Source: Chaetoceros tenuissimus
Taxonomy: Eukaryota; Bacillariophyta; Thalassiosirophyceae; Chaetocerotales; Chaetocerotaceae
Length of the DNA stretch: 64,000 bases
Assembly: GCA_021927905.1 (NCBI GenBank)
Contig: BLLK01000051.1
Location: 124,001-188,000 of the forward strand
Direction: 5' to 3'
The notes under the pieces are model-generated. The model was not told the DNA's origin, did no database searches, and saw nothing but the letters and a program-made list of their open reading frames with translations. Of this stretch, positions 9,058 through 19,302 are shown piece after piece; position 1 is the first letter of the stretch; each line of letters starts with the position of its first letter. Made by a program: the position numbers and the translations under genes.

Positions 9058-11641
9058 ATGGCTTCACTGGAAGAATTACTAGAGTCGGCTATTCAAGCTA
9101 CCCTCACACCCTTTCTCGATGAAGACATGTGTGAATACATCCAATCCACTTTAGCCGATGATCCACACGATGAAGATGCAATCGACAATGTCAAGGAACT
9201 CCTTCGTGGATCCATCGAAGGAGACGCAGACCCTGAAGAAGTTATTGTAAAATTTCTAGATCATTTGAAACTCGCCGATCAAGAAGAAATTAAAAAGCCA
9301 GATGTCGACGAACCTCTCAAGAAACTTGAAAAAACAGTCACAATGAAGGAATACGATGTGGAAACTTATGCCAATGGCCTATCTTCTGAGCCAATGAATG
9401 ATCACGAAGATGAGGCTATTTCTTCTATTCAGGATTTTTATGCAAACATGATTGATGTGTCAACTGTTGAAGCAGCAGTTTCGGAACGTAAAAGAAGAAA
9501 GGAGAGACAGAGGGCTATTCGAGAAGAAATGGAAGAAGCGGAAAGGAAACGTGCTATTCAGGAAGCAATGGATATTATGAATGACGATGATGACGATGAG
9601 AATAATCCTGAAGATTATCTTGATGCCGCTGCTGATAATAGTGCAGATGTTCATATTCGTAATCTTGATCTTCCGAACTTGAGAGGAGGTGGAGCAGATT
9701 TATTGCAAAATGCTTCATTGACTTTGGCTAGAGGTAGAAGATATGGTCTCATGGGCCGTAATGGATGTGGTAAGACAACCTTCATGACATATTTGGCACA
9801 GAGACAAATTCAAGACGCCGTTCCAAAGAAAATGACTATGCTCCTTGTGAGGCAGGAGATTGTTGGTAGTGATCTTTCCGCAGTAGAGACAGTTATCAAG
9901 AGCGATGTCAAGCGTGAGGGAGTAAAAAGATTTATCAAATACTGTGAAGATGAAATTGAAAGGTTGGATAATGGTGGAAAGACAAAAGAGGAAGAAAAGA
10001 AGGATGAGGCTGATGAAGCAGCGGTAGAAGAGGGAAAGAAAGTAAAAGGATCTTCGAAAGGAAGACAGAAGCTTGCTGAGAAGAGAAAGGCAAAGATGGA
10101 AAAAGCTGCACGGGCGAAAGCGATGCAGAATCGTACTGCTTCCAAGTTGAAGAAGGGAAACATTGAAGCTCAAAAGACAAAGTTATCTGAAAAGCTTGGT
10201 AAAGCCTATCAGAAGCTTGCAGAAATCGAAGAAGAAGAGGGTGGGGATCCTGAACCTAGAGCACGTAAAGTTTTGTCGGGAATGGGATTCACCACAGAGA
10301 TGCAAAACATGCCAACCAAGCAGTTCAGTGGAGGATGGAGAATGCGTATCTCTATTGCATCTGCTCTTTTTGCTCAACCTTCCCTTTTATTGCTTGATGA
10401 GCCTACAAACCATTTGGACGTTGAGTCATGTATGTGGCTCGAAAGGTATTTGAATAAGGATTTTGATGGAACGTTGGTTGTAGTATCACATGACAGGCAT
10501 TTTCTTAATGCTGTGGTAACTGATGTTGTCCACTTTCATAAAAACACTCTAAATGTGTACAAAGGAGATATCACAAACTTTGAGGCAGTAAGAGATGATG
10601 AAAAGCAGAGACAGATTAGGTTACGAGAGAATCAAGAAGCCAAAAAAGCCCATTTGCAAAAGTACATTGATCTTCATAGTCAAGCTGGTGAAAACGGAGT
10701 CAAGGCTTCTAGACAAAGAAAAAGTAAAATGAAGAAGCTAGAAAAGGTTGGAATGATGAATCAAGAAGGTAAACGCTGGAAAGCTTCTTACGATGGTGAT
10801 GCAGAGGAGGTGGAGGAGTACGTCGAAGATGAAAAGGTTGTATTGACATTCCCACCTTGTGGAGGCTTCAATGGAGATGTAGTAAGACTTGACAGAGCGG
10901 TCTTTGGTTACAGTCAAGAGAAAATTCTCTTGAAAGACGTGGACTTGACTGTAAATATCAAGTCTAGAGCTGCTCTACTAGGAAGAAATGGCTGTGGAAA
11001 ATCCACTTTAATCAAACTTATTGTTGGCTCTCTAAGACCAATGGCTGGACAAATCAAGATCGATGGTAGAGCTAAAATTGAATACTTGGCTCAGCATCAG
11101 CTAGAGCAACTAGATCCAGATGGTACCCCAATGTCTACGATGATTGAGCGTTATCCTGGAGACAAAAGCAACCAGCACATATTGACTTTAAGAAGGCACT
11201 TGGCCAACTTTGGACTTGGCGGTGAAGTTCTTCCAGGTCAAAGAATTCATACAATGTCTGGAGGTCAAAAGTGTAGACTTTGCTTAGCAGCTGCCATGTA
11301 TCGCAAACCTCATTTATTAATCCTTGGTAAGTTTTTCTGGAATGCTCACAGTTGGACTATTTTTTATCTTGGTCATGGCTTATTCAATAACGACTGCTAA
11401 TCTTTCTCTAATAGACGAGCCAACAAATCACTTGGACTTTGAAACCACGGAAGCGTTGATTGAAGCTATCAATAGTTTTGAAGGCGGGGTACTTTTGGTG
11501 AGCCACGATCAACATCTCCTTACTTCTTGTTGTAAAGAACTTTATGTGGTCGATAAAGGAAACTTGGAACTGCTCAATGGTACTGATGTGAAAGATGCAT
11601 TCAAGCAATACAAGAAAGACGTCATTGCTGGACGCAGATAA
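9058..11641 (+). CDS. ABC-F family ATPase (GCN20/ABCF3-like)
   Basis: Two exons (9058-11326, 11415-11641; phase-1 intron of 88 bp) give 831 residues with no membrane segments, the soluble tandem-ATPase layout of ABC-F proteins that act on ribosomes. An acidic, helical N-terminal domain (residues 1-200) resembles the extension of GCN20/ABCF3, which in yeast helps activate the GCN2 starvation response. NBD1: Walker A GRNGCGKTT (about 233), signature 'KQFSGGWRMRISIASALF', Walker B 'LLLLDEPTNHLD', and a long charged insert rich in Lys/Glu (about 300-390). NBD2: Walker A GRNGCGKST (about 642), signature MSGGQKCRL, Walker B 'LLILDEPTNHLD', H-loop LVSHDQH. The intron lies inside the second Walker B between Leu and Asp. 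Assignment to ABC-F is firm; GCN20/ABCF3 rather than ABCF1 is likely. Confidence 0.93.
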
Positions 11642-11658
11642 TTAGTAACTTGCTATCT

Positions 11659-12786
11659 TTACAACTTATAAACTTTAGACTTTTTCATGTACATAGAAGA
11701 TCTACAATCGACCACAACTCCTGTGCTGCGAGCGTCCTGACATGAACACACAGAGTCATCCTCAAGGATTGCACAGGTTAGATCATAGAAGTTAGCATCT
11801 CCATACAGTGAAAAGGCATGAAAGCTATAATCCAAGGATTCTTTTACAGCTTTTACAATTGACTCCTTTTGCTTCGGCTCTACTTTGAATACATAAGGCT
11901 CTCTTGTTTGTTCAAATATCTTATTCTTGGAACCATGGACAGCTATAATCGAGGTACCAACCTTGAGGGTCATCTTTACTAACGCAGTTGAGACTTCATC
12001 ATCATAGGTCAAAACGAAGCTTGCATTGGATAAACTGCGAAGAAGACTTCCTTCCGAGTCTTTACTTTTCTCCTTTGTGTAGAGAACATCTACATCAATA
12101 TCTTCCTTCTGCAACTCCTTCAAGACTAATATCTGTTCCTCATCTATTCTAGATGAAAGAAAAATGATCCCACTTCGATCTTTCTCGCGATGGCGAAATT
12201 CTATAGGCTCATTTAGAAAAGGTTGATAGCTGATGTAAGTCATACCATCTCTTGTATAAGGAGATAGCAATTGCTTTTCGTGCAATCTAGATAGAATATG
12301 CCATTCCTCAAGCGTGATTGCCTTTGTTCCTCCAAGAAAGTAGCGAACTTTGCATGAGTCTAACAATACCTTAGGAATGTCATGTACACTCTTTGGAATA
12401 TAGAATACACGATGAAAGTTTGCAATGCTAATGCTTCCCTTTCTTGCAAGAAACTCTCTTTCATCTGCATAGGTAATGTCAAAATTCATCATTTTCAAAT
12501 GGGAAATGAGGTTATTGGAAAAATGGTATTCTTCGCTTATCCATGGAAACTCTTGTTTTGGACGAAAACCCACTAGTAACACTTTTCTCTTTGCCTTTGG
12601 CATCGATTGTGCACATTGAGGAGACGAAATGTTACGATATTGAGAACTTTTGCTCGCTATTGCATCTTGGTGGGTACGTGGAGTTGAGAAAAGAATCTCA
12701 TGAAAAAGAAACTTAGATTGAATAAATGCTATGATGAATGGAGCAATTGTACAAGCCAAAACAGTCTTTGAGGCTAGATGGAACAT
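11659..12786 (-). CDS. Type II membrane protein, possible glycosyltransferase
   Basis: Intact 375-residue frame converging on the ABC-F gene, with the two stops only 17 bp apart. An N-terminal hydrophobic anchor (residues 8-25, TVLACTIAPFIIAFI) fits a Golgi-type signal anchor. Then come a Ser/Gln stem and a region beginning 'KRKVLLVGFRPKQEFPW' that looks like the first strand of a Rossmann-type fold, followed by alternating strands and helices ('SGIIFLSSRIDEEQILVLKE', DIDVDVLYT, 'NASFVLTYDDEV', 'VGTSIIAVHGSK'), as in GT-B glycosyltransferases. Cys-rich end (CSCQDAR...VVDC). I recognise no family signature with certainty, so the enzymatic assignment is inference. Confidence 0.55.
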   Translation of the reverse strand: MFHLASKTVLACTIAPFIIAFIQSKFLFHEILFSTPRTHQDAIASKSSQYRNISSPQCAQSMPKAKRKVLLVGFRPKQEFPWISEEYHFSNNLISHLKMMNFDITYADEREFLARKGSISIANFHRVFYIPKSVHDIPKVLLDSCKVRYFLGGTKAITLEEWHILSRLHEKQLLSPYTRDGMTYISYQPFLNEPIEFRHREKDRSGIIFLSSRIDEEQILVLKELQKEDIDVDVLYTKEKSKDSEGSLLRSLSNASFVLTYDDEVSTALVKMTLKVGTSIIAVHGSKNKIFEQTREPYVFKVEPKQKESIVKAVKESLDYSFHAFSLYGDANFYDLTCAILEDDSVCSCQDARSTGVVVDCRSSMYMKKSKVYKL

Positions 12787-13452
12787 CTTACAAATATAAT
12801 ATATTTAAATCAACCAGGGAAATAGTGAAATTAGAAGCTGATCCTTTCCAATGATCGTGTCCATGTCCATCAAGTAGATCTTGGATAAATAAATTAAGAT
12901 GGCATTGGACAGGTTCGATTCAGATTTGGATGATAGGCAAAAAGAGGTGAAAGTTCCAGTTGCGGATTGTATTCTACTTCAAAAATTAGAGAAGGAAAAT
13001 CTTTTTTCAAAAGGTGGGAAATGATCAAGCAAATAGTGCTTCCAATAGAAGACTTGATTCATTCAAAATGAAGTTTGAATTTCATGACTGATTCGTGATT
13101 GAAGCAAACAGTCTTATGAGCAGCTAAATAGGACCTATTTGAGTCTTTTTATGTCGCATCCCGCCAATAGTTCTGGTCCACAGTCCATAATAAAACGGTG
13201 GTTCTCTCATCAACACGAGAAGTTCTCTCATCATGATCATTGCATCTCATTCCTATTTGAATTACACAAGTGTTTGCTATCAGAATAGCAACACATTCAT
13301 TTTATAAGTACACATCTCAGTAAATACATGGAGATAAAGCTGTTTCTACTGGCTGGCTTTTCAGAGGAGAGCCCCAAAGAGAATTTGTCACATATTTAGA
13401 TTTCAAAAAGTACAACAAATATAAATCTACAACACATCACATTTTGTCAAAC
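12787..13452. other. Spacer, possible 41-codon open frame
   Basis: A short plus-strand frame at 12899-13024 (starts MALDRFDSDLDDRQKEVK, 41 codons) has a coding-like look but no known match. The rest holds the divergent promoter region of the two flanking genes and nothing else I can identify. Confidence 0.25.
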
Positions 13453-16052
13453 ATGAATGAGAAGCAGGATACAGTAAAGCAAAAAAGGATACCTCAACTA
13501 AGGCCGCGGTCATTCAGCGGAGGCAACAGACAAAGACGCTTCAACAGTGATTCCAATGTGGCAAGATTTATACCTCGTCCACCTAGCAATCGCAACATTG
13601 GAAGTGAATCCGATGATGTCTCGCACAATGATTCCTCTACCGGAACTAATAATTCAAGAACGTCTATTATAACTCCACGACTGAAAGCTCTTGGCCTACA
13701 ACCCGGTGCATCACCATTCTTACCCAGTGATGAAGATATAAGTATTCAAAAAAAGGTTCGAAGAGGTAATAGAAGTCGAAGTAATAGTGTTCGTTCGGAA
13801 TCGGGAGTTGAACAAACTACCGGTAAATCATCGTCTTTTGAAGAAAAGAAATCCTCAAACGATAACGAATGGGGATTAAGACGTGGGGGACGAACAAGGC
13901 TTACCAAATCTATGAGTGCGAGAACTTCCTATGAGTTAAAGGAAGCGAAAACCTTTCCGGCTGCTCCTAGGGGATATACGAATAATAGTACTGATGCTAC
14001 ATTTCAAAAGAATTTAAAGTACAATGTCATGCATAAAGGGATATATGGCGATGATTTGTCGTCGAGTTCAGGATCGCAGAATTCTTTGATTCGTGTACAT
14101 AGTGATGAATATTTATCGAGTCGAGTTGAAAAGGGGACGATTTCGGGGCCATATCCTAGTAATAAAATGTTACCGCCGAGAAATGCGGCTGCAGCAACAA
14201 ATAATAGAACTCCAAGACATGTGAAGTCAAAAAGTGCTGATTTTGCAAATATAGTTGGGAATCAGGATTTGAAGAACTTTTTTGCAAATGAAAATACAGA
14301 TAATGCCTCTATCGGATCAAAGCCATCCATGGTGTTTACTGTGAATAATGGATTAAAGGCTAGTGGTACGACTACAAACTATGGGTCAACATCCAATATC
14401 AGTCCGATTCATAATGATGATTTGACACATGATACATTTGGAGAAAATGATGTTACGCAAGAAACCTTTGAATATGGAAAAGAAACAAATGTTCTAGATG
14501 AAGAGGATTACAGGAGAGATAATGACTATCAAAATAGAGAAGACGACTTTACAGATCCATTTGGAGACTCTGCTGAACGAGAGAGCCAAGTTGAATTCAG
14601 TCCGTTCCTGCCTAGAAACGAAAGCTTGGCAAAGAGTAGAAGAACCTACATTTCCGAGTTGAATACAGATGAGTATAGTGACAACTACGAAAAGATTATT
14701 CGCAAAAGATCTTTGCTATGGAAGATTCATCTCATCATAACCGACCCTACCTCGTCCAAAATTGGTTGGCTATGTCAGCTAATTATCTTCATCATGATCA
14801 TTTTGTCAAACATTGTTTTGATTATACAAACTGTGGATACTTTTGAGCAGTCACCTGATAGTTGCAACTTTTGTGAAATGTTCCAAATTCAACACAATAA
14901 TACAATTGATGAAAGATTTCTATCTAGTAGTTATCATGAGAATACAAAATGCGAATGTCCACCAGTGCCAAAAGAATGGATACAGGTGACTGAACGTCAC
15001 GTTATGATTTTCTTTGCTTTTGAATGGTTACTACGATTGGTGACATTTGATCCACCAAGAGACGATGGCGAGCCTATGAAAAATCCCATCCGCCAACTTT
15101 TTGACTTTTTCACAGAGCAAAACTCCATCATGGATTTGTTGGCATTTTCGCCGTATTTTTTGGAACAGTATGCTCTAAATCATTACAAAGGAACCACTCA
15201 TCAGTCCCTGCATTACCTACGAATTCTACGAGTATTTCAGCTTGTGCGTTTAGGACAACATAGTGATACATTTTGTAAACTGGTCAATGTCATGCTAGAA
15301 TTGCAAAATGCAATGGGAATGTTGTTTATATTCATCCTATTTGGAGGTGCATTTTTTGGAACTGTCATATATTGGCTTGAACAAGGAGTATGGAAATACA
15401 CAGATTTAATAGATCCTCCTGGGTTTGCACATGTTCGCGTCGGCAGTGATGGGTTGACAGAAGAATTGAGTCCATTCAGAAGTATTCCAGGTTCAATGTG
15501 GTGGTTCGTGGTCACTGGTAAGAAGTGTGCCGGAAAGTTTATTTCATTTTTCTCATCTTATTTGATCCAAATCTTATCGTTCGCTATACAGTTACAACTG
15601 TTGGATATGGAGATATGGCTCCTGTCACACCTGCCGGAAAGCTAGTTGGCACTGCTACAATGTTTTTCGGCGTGCTTGTGATTGCATTCCCTGTTTCAGT
15701 CTTTACCGATAAATGGCGGAGTTACAGTACAGATGATTTCAGTGCTGTCGACACTCGTACAAACTCAAACTCAGATGGACTCTCCTATGAAAAGATCCCT
15801 CCAAAGATCATATCTGCTCGATTAAACTATTCCGAAGTAAAAGGAGGTCAATTTCTTTTTGAAGATCAATCTGAACGTTCCAATGACAGCTTGGTATTTT
15901 TAGACAAGGAAAAGGATCGCGAACAAACGGAAGACACTCCATCCAATGACGCGGATAGTAAAATTCGCGCCATACAAGAATACATGTCAATCATTGATGA
16001 TTCTCAAAGTAAGATTAGAGCATTACTTCAAGAGATGAATGTACAAAAGTGA
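13453..16052 (+). CDS. Voltage-gated K+ channel, long N-terminus
   Basis: Two exons (13453-15517, 15592-16052; phase-1 intron of 74 bp) give 841 residues. Residues 1-420 are polar, low-complexity and rich in Ser/Asn/Arg, probably cytoplasmic and disordered. S1 is at about 438-462 (LIIFIMIILSNIVLIIQTV); the S1-S2 loop has four Cys (CNFC...CECPPVP); S4 reads LRILRVFQLVRLG with Arg every third residue except one Gln; the pore is WWFVVT followed by VTTVGYGD; S6 contains 'MFFGVLVIAFPVSVFTDKW'. The intron splits the pore just before the selectivity filter. A coiled-coil-like C-terminus (IRAIQEYMSIIDDSQSKIR) may help tetramerise. K+ selectivity follows from the canonical TVGYGD. A shorter paralogue with an altered filter is at 27883-29562. 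ATG at 13453 is the first in the frame. Confidence 0.92.
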
Positions 16053-16549
16053 AGGAAAGCAATTAATACAGTACTTGCTACATGCATACATAATTATATA
16101 AACTCTGCACATAACAGATAACATAACTTCGTCAGAACGAGATTGCTGAAGTATGAGCAATTTTAGTTATTTCTAAGATGCAGGTATTGATACGTTGCAT
16201 ATCTTTGCATCTGTAAATACTGAAAGTATGGAATCATCTCTTTCCTAGAGGTATATTTTTTTTCTTTGAAAAAAAGTGAGCGGAAAAACATGACCGTTTG
16301 TCGTGTTTGTGTGACTTTCTAGTATCTACTAATACGTACGTATACAAGAAATGACGCAACGGAAAAACAAACAACGACGAAGAAACGAAAGAACAAAAAG
16401 AAAAAATGTGCAAAGGTGCGTTTCATTATACATATATGAGATAGAGCTTTACGAAAGCTTAGTCGACAGTAGTTCTTTCTCTTATCCAGTCCACTATTCT
16501 GTAAACTTCATTCATAGCATCAAACACCGCTCAAAATAAACAAACAGAA
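16053..16549. other. Spacer, no gene supported
   Basis: AT-rich sequence with a poly-T/poly-A stretch near 16250-16275. A 62-codon basic frame at about 16351 (MTQRKNKQRRRNE) is probably chance. It holds the 3' end of the channel gene and the leader of the next gene. Confidence 0.4.
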
Positions 16550-17749
16550 ATGGGTTCAGACTCATTACATAAAAGTGCATCTATATCCATAGGAAAGCAC
16601 GCCCAAACAATTTCCCTTTATCGATCACTCCTCCTCTTCTTCCTCACATTCGTACTCATTGTAGCATTCCTCATTCAAGAAACTTCAGAGCCAAAAGTCT
16701 CCAAGTTGCGTAAAGCGCATGAAATTATAAATCGTACAATTCCCAAATGGGAAATGGACACTGCAAGACAAGAACTACCTCGACAATGTTGGAATCTACT
16801 CGAACATTTGAATCAATGTCAGGCATCCAAGGAAATTGTAGTCTTTGGCTGTCATAGGAAATGGTGTTCATCATCCTATGGACATTGTGAAGAAGTGAAT
16901 GGTATAGGCGATCGTACACAAAGAATGTTGTCCATGGCTACAGATGCAATTCATAAATGTGTCCGAATAGAATTTGATTATCCGCAAACTAGGAATGGTA
17001 TAGATTTGAGATTTCAATCTAGTTTAGAGTATAGAGATCCATGGGGGATCCTTGCAGAAACATTTCATTTTCGAAGTTATGATGTTTCAAATCAGGGTCC
17101 GGTGGATGTTACATCGTGGGGTAGCCATATCAATGATCAAGTTGCTACTCGAACATTTACGCATTTTACTCCAAAAGACTATGTGTGGCATCATTATAAT
17201 CCTTGTTTGTACCATATATTATTTCGAAAGACGGACGAAATAAGTACAGAATTGAATTACTATGAAGATTTGTTTCATTTGAAGGAAGGAAATACTATTG
17301 GTATTCATTTCCGCACTGGAGATTTGACTGCCTTTGGAGTAAAGAATAAAGACATTCGAGCCAAAGGTGGGAGTTTGGAGCAATCCTATGAGAAAATGAT
17401 GTCATGTGCAGAACGATTGGCTAATAAATTGCAACTTGTGAAAGGGGGTGAAGATAAATTCAACTTCTTCTTGGCAACGGATAACAATCATGTTCGGCAA
17501 ATGGCAAATAATGATGAGCGATACAAGATCCATATGATTCAAGAGAAACCAAGTGCTTATATCAATAGTGATGGAGATAGAACTGCATATCTAGATCTAT
17601 ACTTGTTATCAAGAACAAGAGGCCTATCAGTGAATGTACTACCGAAAGAATACGATGGCCCGGCGGAACGGGTCAGTACTTTTGCTAGACTGGCATGGAA
17701 CATTGGATTTATGAATGATGATCAATTGTACGAGTGTGAAATTGCATAA
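16550..17749 (+). CDS. Type II membrane fucosyltransferase-like enzyme
   Basis: Intact 399-residue frame with ATG. Cytoplasmic tail, then a signal anchor at about 27-46 (LLLFFLTFVLIVAFLIQ), a stem, and a luminal domain. Two motifs point to the GT-B fucosyltransferase superfamily (O-FucT, FUT8, NodZ-like): 'NGIGDRTQRMLSMATDA' near residue 119, like the G-N/I-R segment at the start of these enzymes, and 'IGIHFRTGDLTAFG' near 250, which fits the H-x-R-x-G-D motif that binds GDP-fucose. Near the C-terminus 'YLDLYLLSRTRGLSV' matches the D-x-x-x-L-S segment of the same families. Nine or more luminal Cys suggest disulfides. Expected place is the Golgi; the acceptor is unknown. Confidence 0.75.
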   Translation: MGSDSLHKSASISIGKHAQTISLYRSLLLFFLTFVLIVAFLIQETSEPKVSKLRKAHEIINRTIPKWEMDTARQELPRQCWNLLEHLNQCQASKEIVVFGCHRKWCSSSYGHCEEVNGIGDRTQRMLSMATDAIHKCVRIEFDYPQTRNGIDLRFQSSLEYRDPWGILAETFHFRSYDVSNQGPVDVTSWGSHINDQVATRTFTHFTPKDYVWHHYNPCLYHILFRKTDEISTELNYYEDLFHLKEGNTIGIHFRTGDLTAFGVKNKDIRAKGGSLEQSYEKMMSCAERLANKLQLVKGGEDKFNFFLATDNNHVRQMANNDERYKIHMIQEKPSAYINSDGDRTAYLDLYLLSRTRGLSVNVLPKEYDGPAERVSTFARLAWNIGFMNDDQLYECEIA

Positions 17750-17857
17750 TTATTTTATTTAAAATATAAAGTCGGCAATTTTTTGAATACTATGTGTATT
17801 TTCAGCCTAGTAAATATAGTTCGTCGTCAAAAAGAGAGAAGAATTCTGCTTAAGGAA

Positions 17858-18649
17858 TCAAGAATCATGTTCCGATACGACATACCCAAATGCTTGCGAT
17901 CCAAAGAAGGTCAGATATGGTGACACATCTTTACACTTTGGTTGAAATCTCTTCTTCTCTTCGTTCCAATACTGACTTTGAACAAACGCTGCTTTTACTT
18001 CACAGAGAATCAAATGATGATCTTCATCGATTGCACTTCCATCCTTTCCATCTACTATTCTATATGTACAACATTTCAAATGTGCAACGGTGCCTTTCAC
18101 AGCAAACAATTCCGACTCAGATTTTGGTTCTTGCATACTACTTCCAATTTCTACAGTGTGTAGTCCTTCAATACCATTTTGAAAACGCCGCCTTTTCTTT
18201 TTGTTCGACGCTTTATTTTGATCACTCTTGCTGTCGTCATCTTGGGCTATAGGATCATCCTTCCAGAATTTACTTTTGCCCCATTTACCAGAGACACTCC
18301 CTACATTTTTCACCAGGGTTTCCATTCCAGCTACTGGAACACAAAGTACAAACTCGACATTACTTTCTTTCAATGTCAATATTTGAGCACTATGTCTATT
18401 TTTATTGATACTCATCATGAACTTCCCTTGGTTGTTGGTAGCTGTCAGCCATGATACCACCATTACATTTTGGCGTGGACTGCTGATTTCATTGACTGTT
18501 GTGAGGAGGCATACTGGATTGGTGTAAAGTAATCTACTAAAATCTTTGGACCCTTTGAGTTCTATCCAATGTTCCGAAGAAGTTTCATCACTTGATCCCG
18601 TACAACTTGCACTGGCTTCTGGTCTAGATGTATTTTCTTCGCTTGACAT
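17858..18649 (-). CDS. Flavin reductase-like (FMN-binding split-barrel) protein
   Basis: Intact 263-residue frame converging on the fucosyltransferase-like gene. After a Ser/Glu-rich N-terminus comes the flavin reductase-like domain: 'FSRLLYTNPVCLLTTV', 'NVMVVSWLTATNNQGKFMMS', the polar turn INKNRHSAQIL expected to contact the FMN phosphate, and 'NVEFVLCVPVAGMETLVKNV' with the following SVSGKWGKSKF. A basic insert at about 160-172 (NKKKRRRFQ) interrupts the barrel and could be a surface loop or nuclear signal. The domain resumes with VKGTVAHLKC and ILCEVKAAFV and ends near 'YLTFFGSQAFGYV'. These proteins bind FMN; the physiological partner is not known here. No targeting peptide is visible. 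Confidence 0.75.
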   Translation of the reverse strand: MSSEENTSRPEASASCTGSSDETSSEHWIELKGSKDFSRLLYTNPVCLLTTVNEISSPRQNVMVVSWLTATNNQGKFMMSINKNRHSAQILTLKESNVEFVLCVPVAGMETLVKNVGSVSGKWGKSKFWKDDPIAQDDDSKSDQNKASNKKKRRRFQNGIEGLHTVEIGSSMQEPKSESELFAVKGTVAHLKCCTYRIVDGKDGSAIDEDHHLILCEVKAAFVQSQYWNEEKKRFQPKCKDVSPYLTFFGSQAFGYVVSEHDS

Positions 18650-19302
18650 TTTCGAAATGACATTATCAATGAGGATGTGATGACAACATTAGATACTTTT
18701 CTATAGATATATTTATACCAAGACTATAGAGAGGATCAATATATTATCATGTACACATGACATGAAACCACCGTGAAGTTTTGAGAGAGGTAAATATTCT
18801 GTCTACGCTCCTGTAGATTTCTTCAACCAATCAAGCTTTTCGCAGAAAAAGTGTATTTTTAGCAAATGTGAGGTCTGATTTACTGCCTGGAATGAGTGGG
18901 TGATATTAAGGATGGAATAGAGAATAGAATACCTCACTCTAGGTAAATAGAGGTGAATGAGGAATGAGGAATGAGGAGAGAGAGAGAGGCTTCCTAAAAA
19001 GAGTCCTTCGTACGTAGTCAAAGCTTGTCACATATAGTCTGTCGTGACAAATCTTATAAATTTGACATCAAAAATAGCTTTAATTATGATAAAAACAGCG
19101 GGAGTAGGTCATATTAGGAATTAAATTAGAGCTTTGGGAATAGTGACGTCTGCGTAAAGGCGGAAAACGAATAAAACAAATCGACCAATGAAAAACGAGG
19201 TGACAAACGACACAGAGAGGTCTGCACATCTCACCATTCACTTTCACAATCACATAAAAGCTTTAGGACCAATAGTTTGAACTACAAAAAAAAAGATATA
19301 AA
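18650..19302. other. Divergent promoter region
   Basis: 653 bp between two genes transcribed away from each other. A GA-rich stretch at about 18955-18990 (repeated gaatgagga and gagagagagag) is the only low-complexity feature. No coding frame or RNA gene is recognised. Confidence 0.45.

Noticed and set aside
9715-10180. Minus-strand frames of 80-150 codons inside the ABC-F gene
   Set aside because: Antisense of the Lys/Glu-rich insert; low-complexity Ser/Phe/Leu products, no homology, and no splice or start support.
12900-12950. A GGTTCGATTC string resembling a tRNA B box
   Set aside because: No matching acceptor, D or anticodon arms could be drawn around it.
12899-13024. 41-codon frame MALDRFDSDLDDRQKEVK
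   Set aside because: Coding-like composition but too short and without any supporting homologue; mentioned only within the spacer entry.
16351-16539. 62-codon very basic frame before the fucosyltransferase gene
   Set aside because: Low-complexity Arg/Lys/Asn run, no homologue, probably leader sequence of the downstream gene.
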